In this document: positions 36,424 through 45,531 of the stretch, piece after piece
How the letters are laid out: each line of letters opens with the position of its first letter
How positions within the stretch are numbered: position 1 is the first letter of the stretch
Assembly: GCF_003207855.1 (NCBI RefSeq)
Contig: NZ_NKTZ01000017.1
Coordinates: forward strand, 1-45,531
DNA: 45,531 nucleotides
Source of the DNA: Komagataeibacter rhaeticus
Lineage (GTDB): Bacteria > Pseudomonadota > Alphaproteobacteria > Acetobacterales > Acetobacteraceae
Direction: 5' to 3'
The notes under the pieces: generated by a model
The model's input: the letters and a program-made list of their open reading frames with translations, nothing else
What the model was told of the DNA's origin: nothing
The model's database searches: none
Position numbers and translations under genes: made by a program

Positions 36424-37586
36424 GCGGCCTGTCGCGCATAAACACCTCATGGGTGGCGAAGTGGTGGCGGAGCATCGACCGGGTCACGCTGATCTGCGTG
36501 GGCATCCTGATCGGGTTCGGCTATATCCTGATGCTGGCGGCCAGCCCCGCGGTGGCGGTGCGCATCGGTGCCTCGCGCGACATGTTCATCTTCAAGCAGG
36601 TCTGCTTCCTGGTCCTTGCGCTGTTTATCGTCATGGCTACGTCCCTGCTGTCCCTGCGCGGGGTGCGGCTTACGGCGTGGATCGGATTCGTGCTGGCGCT
36701 GGGGGCGACGTTCCTGACCCTTGTGCATGGCATCGAGATCAAGGGCGCGCGGCGATGGATCGCGCTGCCCATGATGTCGATCCAGCCGTCGGAATTCCTC
36801 AAGCCGTTCTTTGCCGTGATCACGGCCTGGCTCCTGACCCGGCGCGGGGTGAAAGCCTATTTTCCCGGCATGGCCATCTCCCTCGGGCTGTTCGGGCTTG
36901 TGCTGTTCCTGCTCAAGTCCCAGCCCGATATCGGCATGCTGAGCGTGATCACCACGGTGTTCCTGACCCAGCTCTTCCTGGACGGGATGAGCCTGTTCCT
37001 GGTGGGGGCCGGGGTGGCCGGCATGGCGGCGGCGTTCGTGGGGGCGTATATGGTCTTTCCGCACGTGCGTTCGCGCGTGGAACGCTTCCTGCACCCCGCC
37101 GTGGGGGACCATTACCAGATCGATACCGCGCTGCGCGCCTTTGGCAATGGCGGCCTGCTGGGCCGTGGCCCCGGCGAGGGGCGGGTGAAGGACCTGCTGC
37201 CCGACGCCCATGCCGACTTCGTGTTTGCCGTGGCGGGGGAGGAATTCGGCATGCTGGTGTGCCTGTTCATCATCGGTGTGTTCGCCACCATCGTCATCCG
37301 CACGCTGCTCAAGCTGCTGCATGAAAAGGACCCCTTCATCGCGGTGGCCACGGCGGGGCTGGTCACGGGGTTCGGGCTGCAGGCCTTCGTCAACATGGGT
37401 TCGACACTGCACCTTATCCCGACCAAGGGCATGACGCTGCCTTTCATTTCCTATGGTGGTTCCTCTGCCATGTCGGTTGCGCTTACAATCGGCATGGTGC
37501 TGGCCCTGACCCGCAACCGGGTGGGGGATGACCTGCTGTTCGGCTCCGCCTCCTCTCCACCACCATCGCAGAAAGTCCCGTCATGA
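36420..37586 (+). CDS. ftsW: Septal peptidoglycan polymerase FtsW (SEDS family)
   Basis: A 388-residue membrane protein of the SEDS family that polymerises lipid II at the septum together with FtsI. About ten helices are visible. The conserved segments RRWI (after HGIEIKGA), QPSEFLKPFF, the PDAHADFVFAVAGEEFG loop and LPFISYGGSS are all present. The position between murD and murG supports FtsW rather than RodA. It overlaps both neighbours by four bases. Confidence 0.97.
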   Translation: MSGLSRINTSWVAKWWRSIDRVTLICVGILIGFGYILMLAASPAVAVRIGASRDMFIFKQVCFLVLALFIVMATSLLSLRGVRLTAWIGFVLALGATFLTLVHGIEIKGARRWIALPMMSIQPSEFLKPFFAVITAWLLTRRGVKAYFPGMAISLGLFGLVLFLLKSQPDIGMLSVITTVFLTQLFLDGMSLFLVGAGVAGMAAAFVGAYMVFPHVRSRVERFLHPAVGDHYQIDTALRAFGNGGLLGRGPGEGRVKDLLPDAHADFVFAVAGEEFGMLVCLFIIGVFATIVIRTLLKLLHEKDPFIAVATAGLVTGFGLQAFVNMGSTLHLIPTKGMTLPFISYGGSSAMSVALTIGMVLALTRNRVGDDLLFGSASSPPPSQKVPS

Positions 37587-38698
37587 CCCGTCACTGCATT
37601 GCCGTCGCGGCCGGTGGTACCGGCGGCCACTTCTTTCCCGCCGAAGCCCTGGCCTGTGAACTGGTGCGCCGGGGGCATGACATCATCCTCATGACCGACC
37701 GGCGGGCCGGTACGCGCAGGACGGGCGTCTTTGCCGGGCGCCAGCAGTTTGTCCTGCCCGGCGCGGGCATTGCCGGGCGCGGGGTGGTGCGCGCCACGCG
37801 CGCCGCCCTGGCGCTGGCACGCGGCACGATGCAGGCACGGGGCATACTGGCGCGCCTGCGGCCCGCCGCCATCATCGGCTTCGGGGGGTATCCGTCCGTG
37901 CCGCCGCTGCTGGCGGGCAGCCTGCTGCCCAAAGGCCGGCGGCCCCTCCTGTTCCTGCATGAAGGCAATGCGGTACTGGGCAAGGCCAATGCCTTCCTGG
38001 CGGGCAGGATGGACGGGATCGCCACGTCCTTCCCCGTGGTGGCCGGCGTACCCGCGCGCGTGCCCGCCACCGAGACGGGCATGCCCGTGCGGCGCGACAT
38101 CGCGGCACTGGGTGGGGAGGGCTATGTCCCCTCCAACGGAGTCATCAACCTGCTGGTCTGGGGCGGGTCGCTGGGCGCGCGCGTGTTCAGCGACGTGGTG
38201 CCCCCTGCCCTGGCCGCCCTGCCGCCCGCCCTGCGCGCGCGCGTGCAGGTGACCCAGCAGGCCCGCGCCGAGGATGTGGAGCGTGTCGGCACCGCCTACC
38301 GGGAAGCCGGCATTCCCGCCATCGTCGCCCCGTTCCTGAGCGATGTGCCCGAGCGGCTGCATGCGGCGCATCTGGTGATTGGCCGCGCCGGCGGGTCATC
38401 AGTGGCGGAACTGACGGTGGCGGGCCGCCCGTCGCTGCTGGTGCCGCTGCCCATTGCCGCACGTGACGAGCAGGGTGCGAACGCACAGGCGCTGGTCGAT
38501 GCGGGGGCGGCATGGATGATCCGCCAGCCCCGGTTCACCGCCGCCACCCTGACAGAACGGCTGGTCAGCCTGCTGGCCGACCGCGACCTGCTGGCCCGCA
38601 CGGCGCAGGCCGCCGCCCGCCTTGGCCGCCCCGATGCCGCCGCCCGTCTGGCCGACATGATCGAATCCCGCCTGCCTGACCTGCCCCACGCCGCCTGA
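37583..38698 (+). CDS. murG: Lipid II-forming GlcNAc transferase
   Basis: A 371-residue peripheral membrane GT28 enzyme that adds GlcNAc to lipid I on the cytoplasmic face, giving lipid II. The N-terminal [14 protein letters not shown] loop, [12 protein letters not shown] near residue 95, [11 protein letters not shown] near 130 and the UDP-GlcNAc site [12 protein letters not shown] at about 270 are visible. A 32-base gap follows before murC. Confidence 0.97.
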   Translation: MTRHCIAVAAGGTGGHFFPAEALACELVRRGHDIILMTDRRAGTRRTGVFAGRQQFVLPGAGIAGRGVVRATRAALALARGTMQARGILARLRPAAIIGFGGYPSVPPLLAGSLLPKGRRPLLFLHEGNAVLGKANAFLAGRMDGIATSFPVVAGVPARVPATETGMPVRRDIAALGGEGYVPSNGVINLLVWGGSLGARVFSDVVPPALAALPPALRARVQVTQQARAEDVERVGTAYREAGIPAIVAPFLSDVPERLHAAHLVIGRAGGSSVAELTVAGRPSLLVPLPIAARDEQGANAQALVDAGAAWMIRQPRFTAATLTERLVSLLADRDLLARTAQAAARLGRPDAAARLADMIESRLPDLPHAA

Positions 38699-38730
38699 TC
38701 CCGCCTGCCCGAATACGGAGACCTGACCCC

Positions 38731-40179
38731 ATGAGAGCCCTGCCCCTTTCCATTGGCACCATTCACTTTGTCGGCATCGGCGGCATCGGCATGTCCGGCA
38801 TTGCCGAAGTGCTGCACATGCTTGGCTATGCCGTGCAGGGTTCCGACATTGCCGAGGGCGCCAATGTCGCCCGCCTGCGTGCCTCGGGCATTCCGGTCAC
38901 CATCGGCCATGACGCGGCCAACCTGGGCAATGCGCAGGTGGTGGTGACATCGACCGCCGTGCAGCGCGACAACCCCGAGGTGGTGGCCGCGCGCGCGCGC
39001 CTGATCCCGGTGGTGCGGCGGGCGGAGATGCTGGCCGAACTCATGCGCCTGCGCTGGTCGGTGGCGGTTGGCGGCACGCATGGCAAGACCACCACCACCA
39101 GCCTTGTCGCCGCCGTGCTGGAAGCGGCGAAGCTGGACCCCACCGTCATCAATGGCGGCATTATCGAAGCCTACGGCACCAATACCCGCATGGGTTCGGG
39201 CGACTGGATGGTGGTGGAAGCCGATGAGAGCGATGGCTCGTTTTTGCGCCTGCCCTCCGTCATTACCGTCGTGACCAACATGGACCCCGAGCACCTGGAC
39301 CACTGGGGCACGGAAGAGGCCATGCAGGCGGCGTATGACCAGTTTGTCTCCAACATCCCGTTCTACGGTTTCGCGGTGCTGTGCATCGACCACCCGGCCG
39401 TCCAGCAGATGATCCCGCGCCTGTCGGACCACCGCATCATCACCTACGGTTTCTCCCCCCAGGCCGACGTGCGGGCGGAAAAGGTGATTACCGACAAGCT
39501 GGGGGCCACGTTCGAGGTCGTGATCACCAACCGCAACCGCAACCGTTCGCGCCGGGCGGGGCCGTTCCGGCTGCCCATGCTGGGCCACCACAACGTGCAG
39601 AACGCGTTGGCCGCGATTGCGGTGGGCACCGAGATGGAAATAGACGACGCGACCATCCGCTCGGCCTTTGCCGCCTTCCGCGGGGTCAAGCGCCGCTTCA
39701 CCCGCACGGGCGAGACCGGGGGCATCACCATCATCGATGATTACGGCCACCACCCCGTCGAGATCGCGGCCGTGCTGAAGGCCGCGCGCCAGGCGGGTGC
39801 GGGCAATGTGATCGCGGTGATGCAGCCGCACCGCTATTCCCGCCTGAAAAGCCTGTTCAATGAATTCTGCACCTGCATGAACGACGCGGGCACCGTGATC
39901 ATTGCCGATGTGTACGCGGCGGGCGAATCGCCGATCGAGGGGATTGACCGCGATGCACTGGTCGAGGGCCTGCGCGAGCGGGGCCACCGCTCCGTCGTGC
40001 CGCTGCCCGGCCCGGAACACCTGGCGGAGATGATCAACGCCATTGCCCGGCCCGGTGACTTCGTGGTCTGCCTGGGGGCGGGCAGCATCACCAACTGGGC
40101 GCAGGCACTGCCGGCCCAGCTGGCGGAACTGCAGGGCATTGCCCATGCCCCGGCCCAGAAGGCGGATGCCCATTCATGA
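38731..40179 (+). CDS. murC: UDP-MurNAc-L-alanine ligase
   Basis: Adds the first amino acid, L-alanine, to UDP-MurNAc. The 482-residue protein opens with [18 protein letters not shown], followed by the P-loop [10 protein letters not shown] near residue 114 and [10 protein letters not shown] near 334, all MurC signatures. An ATACGGAG ribosome site stands upstream. It overlaps murB by four bases. Confidence 0.98.
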   Translation: MRALPLSIGTIHFVGIGGIGMSGIAEVLHMLGYAVQGSDIAEGANVARLRASGIPVTIGHDAANLGNAQVVVTSTAVQRDNPEVVAARARLIPVVRRAEMLAELMRLRWSVAVGGTHGKTTTTSLVAAVLEAAKLDPTVINGGIIEAYGTNTRMGSGDWMVVEADESDGSFLRLPSVITVVTNMDPEHLDHWGTEEAMQAAYDQFVSNIPFYGFAVLCIDHPAVQQMIPRLSDHRIITYGFSPQADVRAEKVITDKLGATFEVVITNRNRNRSRRAGPFRLPMLGHHNVQNALAAIAVGTEMEIDDATIRSAFAAFRGVKRRFTRTGETGGITIIDDYGHHPVEIAAVLKAARQAGAGNVIAVMQPHRYSRLKSLFNEFCTCMNDAGTVIIADVYAAGESPIEGIDRDALVEGLRERGHRSVVPLPGPEHLAEMINAIARPGDFVVCLGAGSITNWAQALPAQLAELQGIAHAPAQKADAHS

Positions 40180-41141
40180 CCGACACCGCCCCCCTGCCGC
40201 AATGGGCCCGGGCCCTGGACACGGATGCCTGCCGCCCGCGCGGTCGCCTTACGCCGCAGGCCGCCCTTGGCGCGCGCACATGGTTCCGCGTGGGCGGGGC
40301 TGCGGAACTCCTGTTCCAGCCCGCCAGCGCCGAGGACCTGGCGCAGGTCATGCAGTGCCTGCCGCTGGAGGTGCCGGTCCTGCCGCTGGGTGCGTGTTCC
40401 AACGTGATCGTGCGCGATGGCGGGATTGACGGGCTGGTGGTACGGCTGGCGCGCGGTTTTGCCACCCTCACGCGTGAGGGTGACGGGCTGGTTGCGGGGG
40501 CCGCCTGCCTGGACATGACGGTGGCCGAACACGCGGCGGAAGCGGGGCTGGCGGGGCTGGAATTCCTGGCGGGCATTCCCGGCTCCATTGGCGGGGCGGT
40601 GGCCATGAATGCCGGGGCCTACGGATCGGACATGGCGGCGGTGCTGGACTGGGTGGAAGTGGTCACGCGCGACGGGCGGCTCCTGCGCCTGCCCGCGGCC
40701 TCGCTGGATTTCAGCTACCGGCACGCAACCCTGCCGCCGCAATCGGTGGTGGTGCGGGTACGGCTGGCGGGACTGCCCGCGTCCCCCGCCGTGATCCGCC
40801 AGCGCATTGCCGAAATCCGCACCGCGCGTGAGGCCGCCCAGCCGGTACGCGCGCGCACCGGCGGGTCCACCTTCCGCAATCCCGACCCCGACGAATCGGG
40901 GCGGAAGGCATGGGAACTGATTGATGCCGCGGGCTGTCGCGGCCTGCGGCTGGGGGGCGCGCAGATGAGTGAAAAACACTGCAACTTCATGCTCAACACA
41001 GACAACGCCACCGCCGCCGACCTGGAAGGGCTGGGGGACGCGGTGCGCCAGCGCGTGCACGCCCATACCGGCGTGACACTGCGCTGGGAAATCCGGCGCA
41101 TCGGCCGCCCGGCCCCCGCCACGCAGGGAATACCCGCATGA
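40176..41141 (+). CDS. murB: UDP-MurNAc dehydrogenase
   Basis: A 321-residue FAD enzyme that reduces the enolpyruvyl group to give UDP-MurNAc. The FAD-binding motifs [13 protein letters not shown] and [16 protein letters not shown] are clear, as are [18 protein letters not shown] and the TGGSTFRNP segment with the proton-donor Ser of type I/II MurB. The length is as expected. It overlaps murC and ddl by four bases each. Confidence 0.97.
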   Translation: MTDTAPLPQWARALDTDACRPRGRLTPQAALGARTWFRVGGAAELLFQPASAEDLAQVMQCLPLEVPVLPLGACSNVIVRDGGIDGLVVRLARGFATLTREGDGLVAGAACLDMTVAEHAAEAGLAGLEFLAGIPGSIGGAVAMNAGAYGSDMAAVLDWVEVVTRDGRLLRLPAASLDFSYRHATLPPQSVVVRVRLAGLPASPAVIRQRIAEIRTAREAAQPVRARTGGSTFRNPDPDESGRKAWELIDAAGCRGLRLGGAQMSEKHCNFMLNTDNATAADLEGLGDAVRQRVHAHTGVTLRWEIRRIGRPAPATQGIPA

Positions 41142-42079
41142 CGTGCCGCCGGATTGCCGTGCTGATGGGCGGCCTGTCGGCCGAACGCGACGTCAGCCTG
41201 AACAGCGGGCGCAACGTGGCCGAGGCCCTGCGCGGGCTGGGCCACGATGTCCGCTGCATCGACGCGGGCGCCGACCTGCTGGCCATCGTGCGCGACCTGC
41301 GCGATTACGGGCCGGATGCCGTGTTCAACGCGCTGCATGGCCGCCTGGGCGAGGACGGCGCGATCCAGGGCGTTCTGGACTGGATGGGCATTGCCTACAC
41401 CCATTCCGGCGTGCGCGCCTCGGCCACGGCCATGGACAAGGATGCCGCCCGCACCGTGTTTGCCGCCGCTGGCCTGCCCGTAGCCACCGGCATGCTGCTG
41501 ACCCCGGCGGAACTGGAACCTGCCGACCCGCTACCCGCGCCCTATGTGGTCAAGCCGGTCAATGAAGGCTCGTCGGTGGGGGTGGAAATCGTGCATGCGG
41601 GCAGCAACCGCCGCGGCGCGATTGCACGGGGCTGGTCCCATGGCCCGCATGTGCTGGTGGAAGAATACATTCCCGGCCGGGAACTGACCGTGGGCGTGCT
41701 GGATGATCGCGCCCTGACGGTAACCGACATCACGCCCGCCGCCAGTGGCCCCAGCTTCTATGACTACGAGGCCAAATACGCCGCCGGTGGCTCCCGCCAC
41801 GAACTGCCCGCGCGAATCCATCCCGCAGCCTTCGCCCGGGCCTGCGACCTGGCACTGGCCGCCCACCGCGCCCTGGGTTGCCGGGGGGCCAGCCGCACCG
41901 ATTTCCGCTATGATGACACGGCGGGCGCGGAGGCGCCGGGGCGGCTGGTCATCCTGGAAACCAATACGCAGCCGGGCATGACGCCCACGTCCCTCCTGCC
42001 GGAACAGGCAGCATACTGCGGCATGGATTACGCCACCCTGTGCCAGTGGATGATCGACCACGCGACCTGCCGTACATGA
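41138..42079 (+). CDS. ddl: D-alanine-D-alanine ligase
   Basis: A 313-residue ATP-grasp enzyme that joins two D-alanines for MurF. The N-terminal VLMGGLSAERDVSLNSG, the ATP-binding KPVNEGSSVGVEIV at about residue 139 and the C-terminal ETNTQPGMTPTSL with metal ligands are visible. It overlaps murB and ftsQ by four bases each. Confidence 0.98.
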   Translation: MTCRRIAVLMGGLSAERDVSLNSGRNVAEALRGLGHDVRCIDAGADLLAIVRDLRDYGPDAVFNALHGRLGEDGAIQGVLDWMGIAYTHSGVRASATAMDKDAARTVFAAAGLPVATGMLLTPAELEPADPLPAPYVVKPVNEGSSVGVEIVHAGSNRRGAIARGWSHGPHVLVEEYIPGRELTVGVLDDRALTVTDITPAASGPSFYDYEAKYAAGGSRHELPARIHPAAFARACDLALAAHRALGCRGASRTDFRYDDTAGAEAPGRLVILETNTQPGMTPTSLLPEQAAYCGMDYATLCQWMIDHATCRT

Positions 42080-43008
42080 GGCGACCGACCGACAGCAATG
42101 ACCGCCCATCGCGGCTTTCCATCTTCCTGCGCCGCCAGAAGCGCCTGCTGCGGCCGCTGCTGGTGCTGGTGGCGGTGGTGGCGCTGGGGGCCGGAGGGAT
42201 GACGGCATTGCGGCATGTCGGGTCCGATGAGCGGTTCGCCGCCCTGCGCGCGCGCATCATCAACATGCTGCCGCTGCGCATTACCGAAATTGACGTGACC
42301 GGCTGCGTGCTGACCAGTCAGGCGGCACTCCAGCAGGCGCTGGGGGTGCGGACGGGGGATTTCATCCTGGGCTTTTCCATCACCGCCGCGCGCGAACGCA
42401 TTGATGCGCTGCCCTTTGTCGACCATTCCGTGGTGGAGCGGCACCTGCCGGGCACCATCATCATCCACCTGTTCGAACGCAGCCCCTTTGCCGTATGGCA
42501 GAACCATGGTCACTTCATGCTGATCGACCGTGAGGGCCGACAGGTGCGCGACCAGGGCATGACCGGCAAGGATGCGGAAGCCTTCATGCAGCTGCCGCTG
42601 GTGGTGGGGCCGGACGCCAACACGGCCGCCGCCGCCCTGATTGATGAACTCTCCGCCCAGCCGGAAGTCCGCGCCCATGTGGTGGCGGCATCACGCGTGG
42701 GCCAGCGCCGGTGGAACCTGACCCTGCGCAACGGCACCACCGTGCTGCTGCCCGAGGGGCAGGAAGTCGCGGCCCTGAAGCGGCTTGCACAATTGCAGGA
42801 AAATATCAAAATACTGGATCGGCCGGTCATCGCCATCGACATGCGCCTGCCCGACCGCCTGATCATACGCGAATCCCCCCTTGCCCCGAACGACAATGAG
42901 CGCGACAAGGGCGACTCGCAGCCACAGGCGGACCCGACGGGCCTGCAGGCGCCTGATGCGCCATGGCTTTCTTCACCTGATACCGGCCCAAGACGGAGGC
43001 GGGCATGA
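42076..43008 (+). CDS. ftsQ: Cell division protein FtsQ
   Basis: A 310-residue single-pass protein of the divisome that holds FtsL and FtsB. A basic cytoplasmic start is followed by a membrane helix at about residues 27-48, then the POTRA domain (ITEIDVTGCVLTSQAALQQA) and the FtsQ beta domain. The last 45 residues are rich in Asp, Pro and Gln. The start at 42076 overlaps the ddl stop (ATGA); an earlier in-frame ATG inside ddl was rejected. Confidence 0.95.
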   Translation: MRRPTDSNDRPSRLSIFLRRQKRLLRPLLVLVAVVALGAGGMTALRHVGSDERFAALRARIINMLPLRITEIDVTGCVLTSQAALQQALGVRTGDFILGFSITAARERIDALPFVDHSVVERHLPGTIIIHLFERSPFAVWQNHGHFMLIDREGRQVRDQGMTGKDAEAFMQLPLVVGPDANTAAAALIDELSAQPEVRAHVVAASRVGQRRWNLTLRNGTTVLLPEGQEVAALKRLAQLQENIKILDRPVIAIDMRLPDRLIIRESPLAPNDNERDKGDSQPQADPTGLQAPDAPWLSSPDTGPRRRRA

Positions 43009-44408
43009 CCTATCCAGCGCCGGGACCGCTCAAGGCGGGGCTTCCCGCAACACGCACGGCAGCCACACCCCCCGTACCAGCCATAAAGGGGCCGGGCGGC
43101 CTGCCCGCGCGCGCACCCCGTGCCCGTGCGGCCACAGCCCTTGTGCCCGCGACCGAACGCGCGCCCACGCGCAGGTTGCGGACGGGGCCGTTCAGCGTGC
43201 TTGATATCGGCTCGACCAAGATCGTCTGCCTGATCGGGCGGGGGGAGCCTGACAATACCATCCGCATCCTGGGCCACGGGTGGCGGCGTTCGCACGGGGT
43301 GCGCTCGGGCGGGATCGTGGACCTGCGCGAGGCGGAAAGCGCCATCCGCGCCGCCGTGGCGCAGGCGGAGGACATGGCGACGGAACGCCGGGACTCCATT
43401 TTCGTGAACCTGTCCTGTGGCCATCCCGAAAGCCGGCACATCAACGCGCGCTGGCCCATAGGCGGGCGCGAGATCACGAAAACCGATGTCAGCCGCATCA
43501 TTGCCGAAGCCCGCGCCCGCGCCCTGTCCGAAGGGCGTTCGGCCATCCATACCCTGCCGCTGGACTACGCGGTGGACGACACGCAGGAAGTGCTCGACCC
43601 GCGTGGCCACCTGTGTGACCTGCTTTCGGCCCGCCTGCATGTGATCGACGCCAACACCACGGCGCTGCGCAACCTGGAGGCGGTGCTCTCGCGCGTTGAA
43701 CTCAAGATCGAGGGCATGGTCTCCTCCCCGCTTGCCTCCGGCCTTGCGGTGATGAACGAGGACGAACGCAACCTTGGCGCCACGGTGGTGGACATGGGCG
43801 GCGGCACCACCTCCATCGGCGTGTTTGGCGAGGGGCGGCTGCTCCATACCGCGACGATTCCGGTGGGCGGGCTGCACATCACGCGCGACATCGCCCACGG
43901 GCTGTCCACCTCGATCGACAATGCCGAGCGGCTCAAGACCATCCACGGCTCGGCCGAACTGCTGGCGGGCGACGACCATGACCCGATCCTTGTGCAGCTG
44001 ATCGGGGACAACGACCATCATTACGTCAAAATTCCAAGGGCAAAGATTGTCTCGATCATCCACCCCCGTGTCGAGGAAACCCTGGAAATGGTACGTGACA
44101 GGCTGGAAATGGCCGCAGTCGGCCCCGCATCCGACGGGCGGGTCATCCTGACGGGGGGTGGCTCACTGCTGGAGGGAATCGGGCCGATGGCGGCGCGCAT
44201 CCTCAACCGTCAGGTCCGGCTTGGCCGCCCGCGCCGGATTGTGGGCCTGCCGGAAAACCCGGCAACGTGGCCGATGTTCTCCACCTCGGCGGGGCTGCTG
44301 GCCTGGGCGGCCGGTGCCGCCGATGAAATGGGCGAACCCGACACGCGCGACGCGCGGCCTGACAGCCTTGTGAGACGTTTTGTAGATTTCATCCGTGACA
44401 GGGTATAA
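43005..44408 (+). CDS. ftsA: Cell division protein FtsA with N-terminal extension
   Basis: A 467-residue actin-like ATPase that ties FtsZ filaments to the membrane. The family's conserved region starts only at about residue 63 (FSVLDIGSTKIVCLIGRG); the first 60 residues are a Pro/Ala/Arg-rich extension. The ATP-binding motif VVDMGGGTTSIGVF is at about 262 and GRVILTGGGSLLEGI at about 377. The C-terminal amphipathic membrane helix SLVRRFVDFIRDRV is complete. The start overlaps the ftsQ stop (ATGA), as at most other junctions here, which supports the long form. Confidence 0.95.
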   Translation: MTYPAPGPLKAGLPATRTAATPPVPAIKGPGGLPARAPRARAATALVPATERAPTRRLRTGPFSVLDIGSTKIVCLIGRGEPDNTIRILGHGWRRSHGVRSGGIVDLREAESAIRAAVAQAEDMATERRDSIFVNLSCGHPESRHINARWPIGGREITKTDVSRIIAEARARALSEGRSAIHTLPLDYAVDDTQEVLDPRGHLCDLLSARLHVIDANTTALRNLEAVLSRVELKIEGMVSSPLASGLAVMNEDERNLGATVVDMGGGTTSIGVFGEGRLLHTATIPVGGLHITRDIAHGLSTSIDNAERLKTIHGSAELLAGDDHDPILVQLIGDNDHHYVKIPRAKIVSIIHPRVEETLEMVRDRLEMAAVGPASDGRVILTGGGSLLEGIGPMAARILNRQVRLGRPRRIVGLPENPATWPMFSTSAGLLAWAAGAADEMGEPDTRDARPDSLVRRFVDFIRDRV

Positions 44409-44485
44409 ACTTGTACGGAAACCATTTATTGTACTTTGACTACTAGAATGCCCGCACGCCTACCCCAATCCATCGGGAGCCAAGC
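44409..44485 (+). promoter_or_regulatory. ftsA-ftsZ gap with a possible promoter
   Basis: This 77-base gap is the longest inside the cluster and is rich in A and T in its first half. TAGAAT at 44443-44448 is close to a -10 consensus, but no good -35 hexamer stands at the right distance. A separate ftsZ promoter is common in other bacteria. A GGGAG ribosome site lies at 44475-44479 before the ftsZ start. Confidence 0.35.
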
Positions 44486-45531
44486 ATGACCCTCAACCTG
44501 ACCATCCCGCAACAGAATCATTCCGATTTCACGCCCCGCATCACTGTGATCGGGGTTGGCGGCGGTGGTACCAATGCGGTGGACAACATGATCCATTCGC
44601 AGTTGCAGGGGGTAGAATTCGTTGTTGCCAACACCGATGCGCAGCAGCTTTCCCACAGCAGCGCCGACCGCCGCATCCAGCTTGGCCCCCACCTGACGCA
44701 GGGGCTTGGCGCCGGCGCCAAGCCCGAGATCGGCCGCGCCGCCGCCGAGGAAGCGTGCGATGAACTGTCACGCCATCTGGACGGCGCGCATATGGTGTTC
44801 ATCACCGCCGGCATGGGCGGGGGCACCGGCACCGGGGCGGCCCCCGTCATCGCCCGCATGGCGCGCGAGCGGGGCATCCTGACGGTGGGCGTGGTGACCA
44901 AGCCCTTCACGTTCGAGGGGCAGCGCCGCTCCAAGTCGGCGGAAGCGGGCATTGCCGAACTCCAGCAGTTTGTCGATACGCTGATCGTCATTCCCAACCA
45001 GAACCTGTTCCGGCTGGCCAATGAGCGCACGAGCTGGAAAGACGCCTTCAAGATGGCGGACAACGTGCTGTACATGGGCGTGCGTGGCGTGACCGACCTG
45101 ATGATGGCGCCGGGGCTGGTCAACCTGGACTTTGCCGATATCCGCACCATCATGGCGGAAATGGGCAAGGCGATGATGGGCACGGGCGAGGCCGAGGGCG
45201 AAAACCGCGCCGTGGCCGCCGCCGAGGACGCGATTTCCAACCCGCTGCTGGAAGATACGTCCATGGCGGGCGCGCAGGGCCTGCTGATCAACATTACCGG
45301 CGGCGAGGACCTGACCCTGTTCGAGGTGGATCAGGCGGCCAACCGCATCCGTGAGGAAGTGGCGGAAGACGCCAACATCATCTTCGGTTCCGCCATCGAT
45401 ACCTCGCTCAACGGCCGCATCCGCGTCTCCGTGGTGGCGACGGGCATCGACAATCCGCCCGCGCGCGCTGCGGCCGCACCCGAAGCCGCGCCCGCCCCGC
45501 AGCCCGCCGCAACGGCGCAGGCGGCGGCACC
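44486..45531 (+). CDS. ftsZ: Cell division protein FtsZ, N-terminal part (cut by window edge)
   Basis: Tubulin-like GTPase that forms the division ring. The first 348 residues are visible. The nucleotide-binding motif [14 protein letters not shown] begins at residue 23 and the tubulin signature GGGTGTG is at 111-117. The GTPase and C-terminal domains appear complete to about residue 318 (VSVVATGID). The following linker is rich in Ala and Pro and runs off the end of the window, so the C-terminal peptide that binds FtsA is not seen. It is the last gene of the dcw cluster. Confidence 0.98.
   Translation, partial: MTLNLTIPQQNHSDFTPRITVIGVGGGGTNAVDNMIHSQLQGVEFVVANTDAQQLSHSSADRRIQLGPHLTQGLGAGAKPEIGRAAAEEACDELSRHLDGAHMVFITAGMGGGTGTGAAPVIARMARERGILTVGVVTKPFTFEGQRRSKSAEAGIAELQQFVDTLIVIPNQNLFRLANERTSWKDAFKMADNVLYMGVRGVTDLMMAPGLVNLDFADIRTIMAEMGKAMMGTGEAEGENRAVAAAEDAISNPLLEDTSMAGAQGLLINITGGEDLTLFEVDQAANRIREEVAEDANIIFGSAIDTSLNGRIRVSVVATGIDNPPARAAAAPEAAPAPQPAATAQAAA

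Overview
This window looks like chromosomal DNA of an acetic acid bacterium (Acetobacteraceae, most like the Komagataeibacter/Gluconacetobacter group). Pointers to this are the high G+C content, alphaproteobacterial markers (GapR, MucR, a VtlR/LsrB-type LysR regulator beside trxB) and a dcw cluster in alphaproteobacterial order. The genus is inferred from sequence character, not from a database match.

Region 1 (1-2468) is foreign DNA, visibly richer in A+T than the rest. It holds the start of an IS630-type transposase cut by the window edge, an unrecognised Cys-rich helix-turn-helix protein and a P4-type tyrosine integrase. The integrase ends of the region carry short repeats that look like recombinase or repressor binding sites, and the region abuts the 3' end of guaA, a known island insertion site.

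Region 2 (2469-18219) is ordinary chromosome: guaA, a small exported protein, a Nudix hydrolase overlapping a single-domain response regulator, an Lrp-family regulator coupled to an ArnT/PMT-like glycosyltransferase, divergent trxB and lsrB-like genes, sppA-ihfB, a mucR-like gene with a degraded zinc finger, a sulfide-sensor-like ArsR regulator divergent from a TSUP transporter, a UdgX-type uracil-DNA-binding protein, a FUSC-type efflux protein and guanine deaminase.

Region 3 (18254-26424) holds tRNA-Ser(CGA), rplU-rpmA, obgE-proB, a membrane-anchored Pro-rich protein, gapR, zwf with a small membrane protein behind it, an HSL-type esterase and the RNase P RNA gene.

Region 4 (26616-45531) is the division and cell wall cluster: mraZ, rsmH, ftsL, ftsI, murE, murF, mraY, murD, ftsW, murG, murC, murB, ddl, ftsQ, ftsA and the start of ftsZ, all on the plus strand. 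Eleven of the fifteen junctions overlap by 1 or 4 bases, so these genes are probably translated as a coupled series. Together they build the lipid II precursor (MurC-F, Ddl, MraY, MurG), and assemble the septal synthase (FtsW-FtsI with FtsL and FtsQ) around the FtsA/FtsZ ring. Three exactly spaced CCCAT repeats upstream of mraZ look like the MraZ operator. Points that stand out are the long Ala/Pro-rich tail on FtsL, an N-terminal extension on FtsA, and a palindromic repeat family at 5603-5679 and 21672-21735. I saw no CRISPR array, rRNA or complete novel defence or biosynthetic system.
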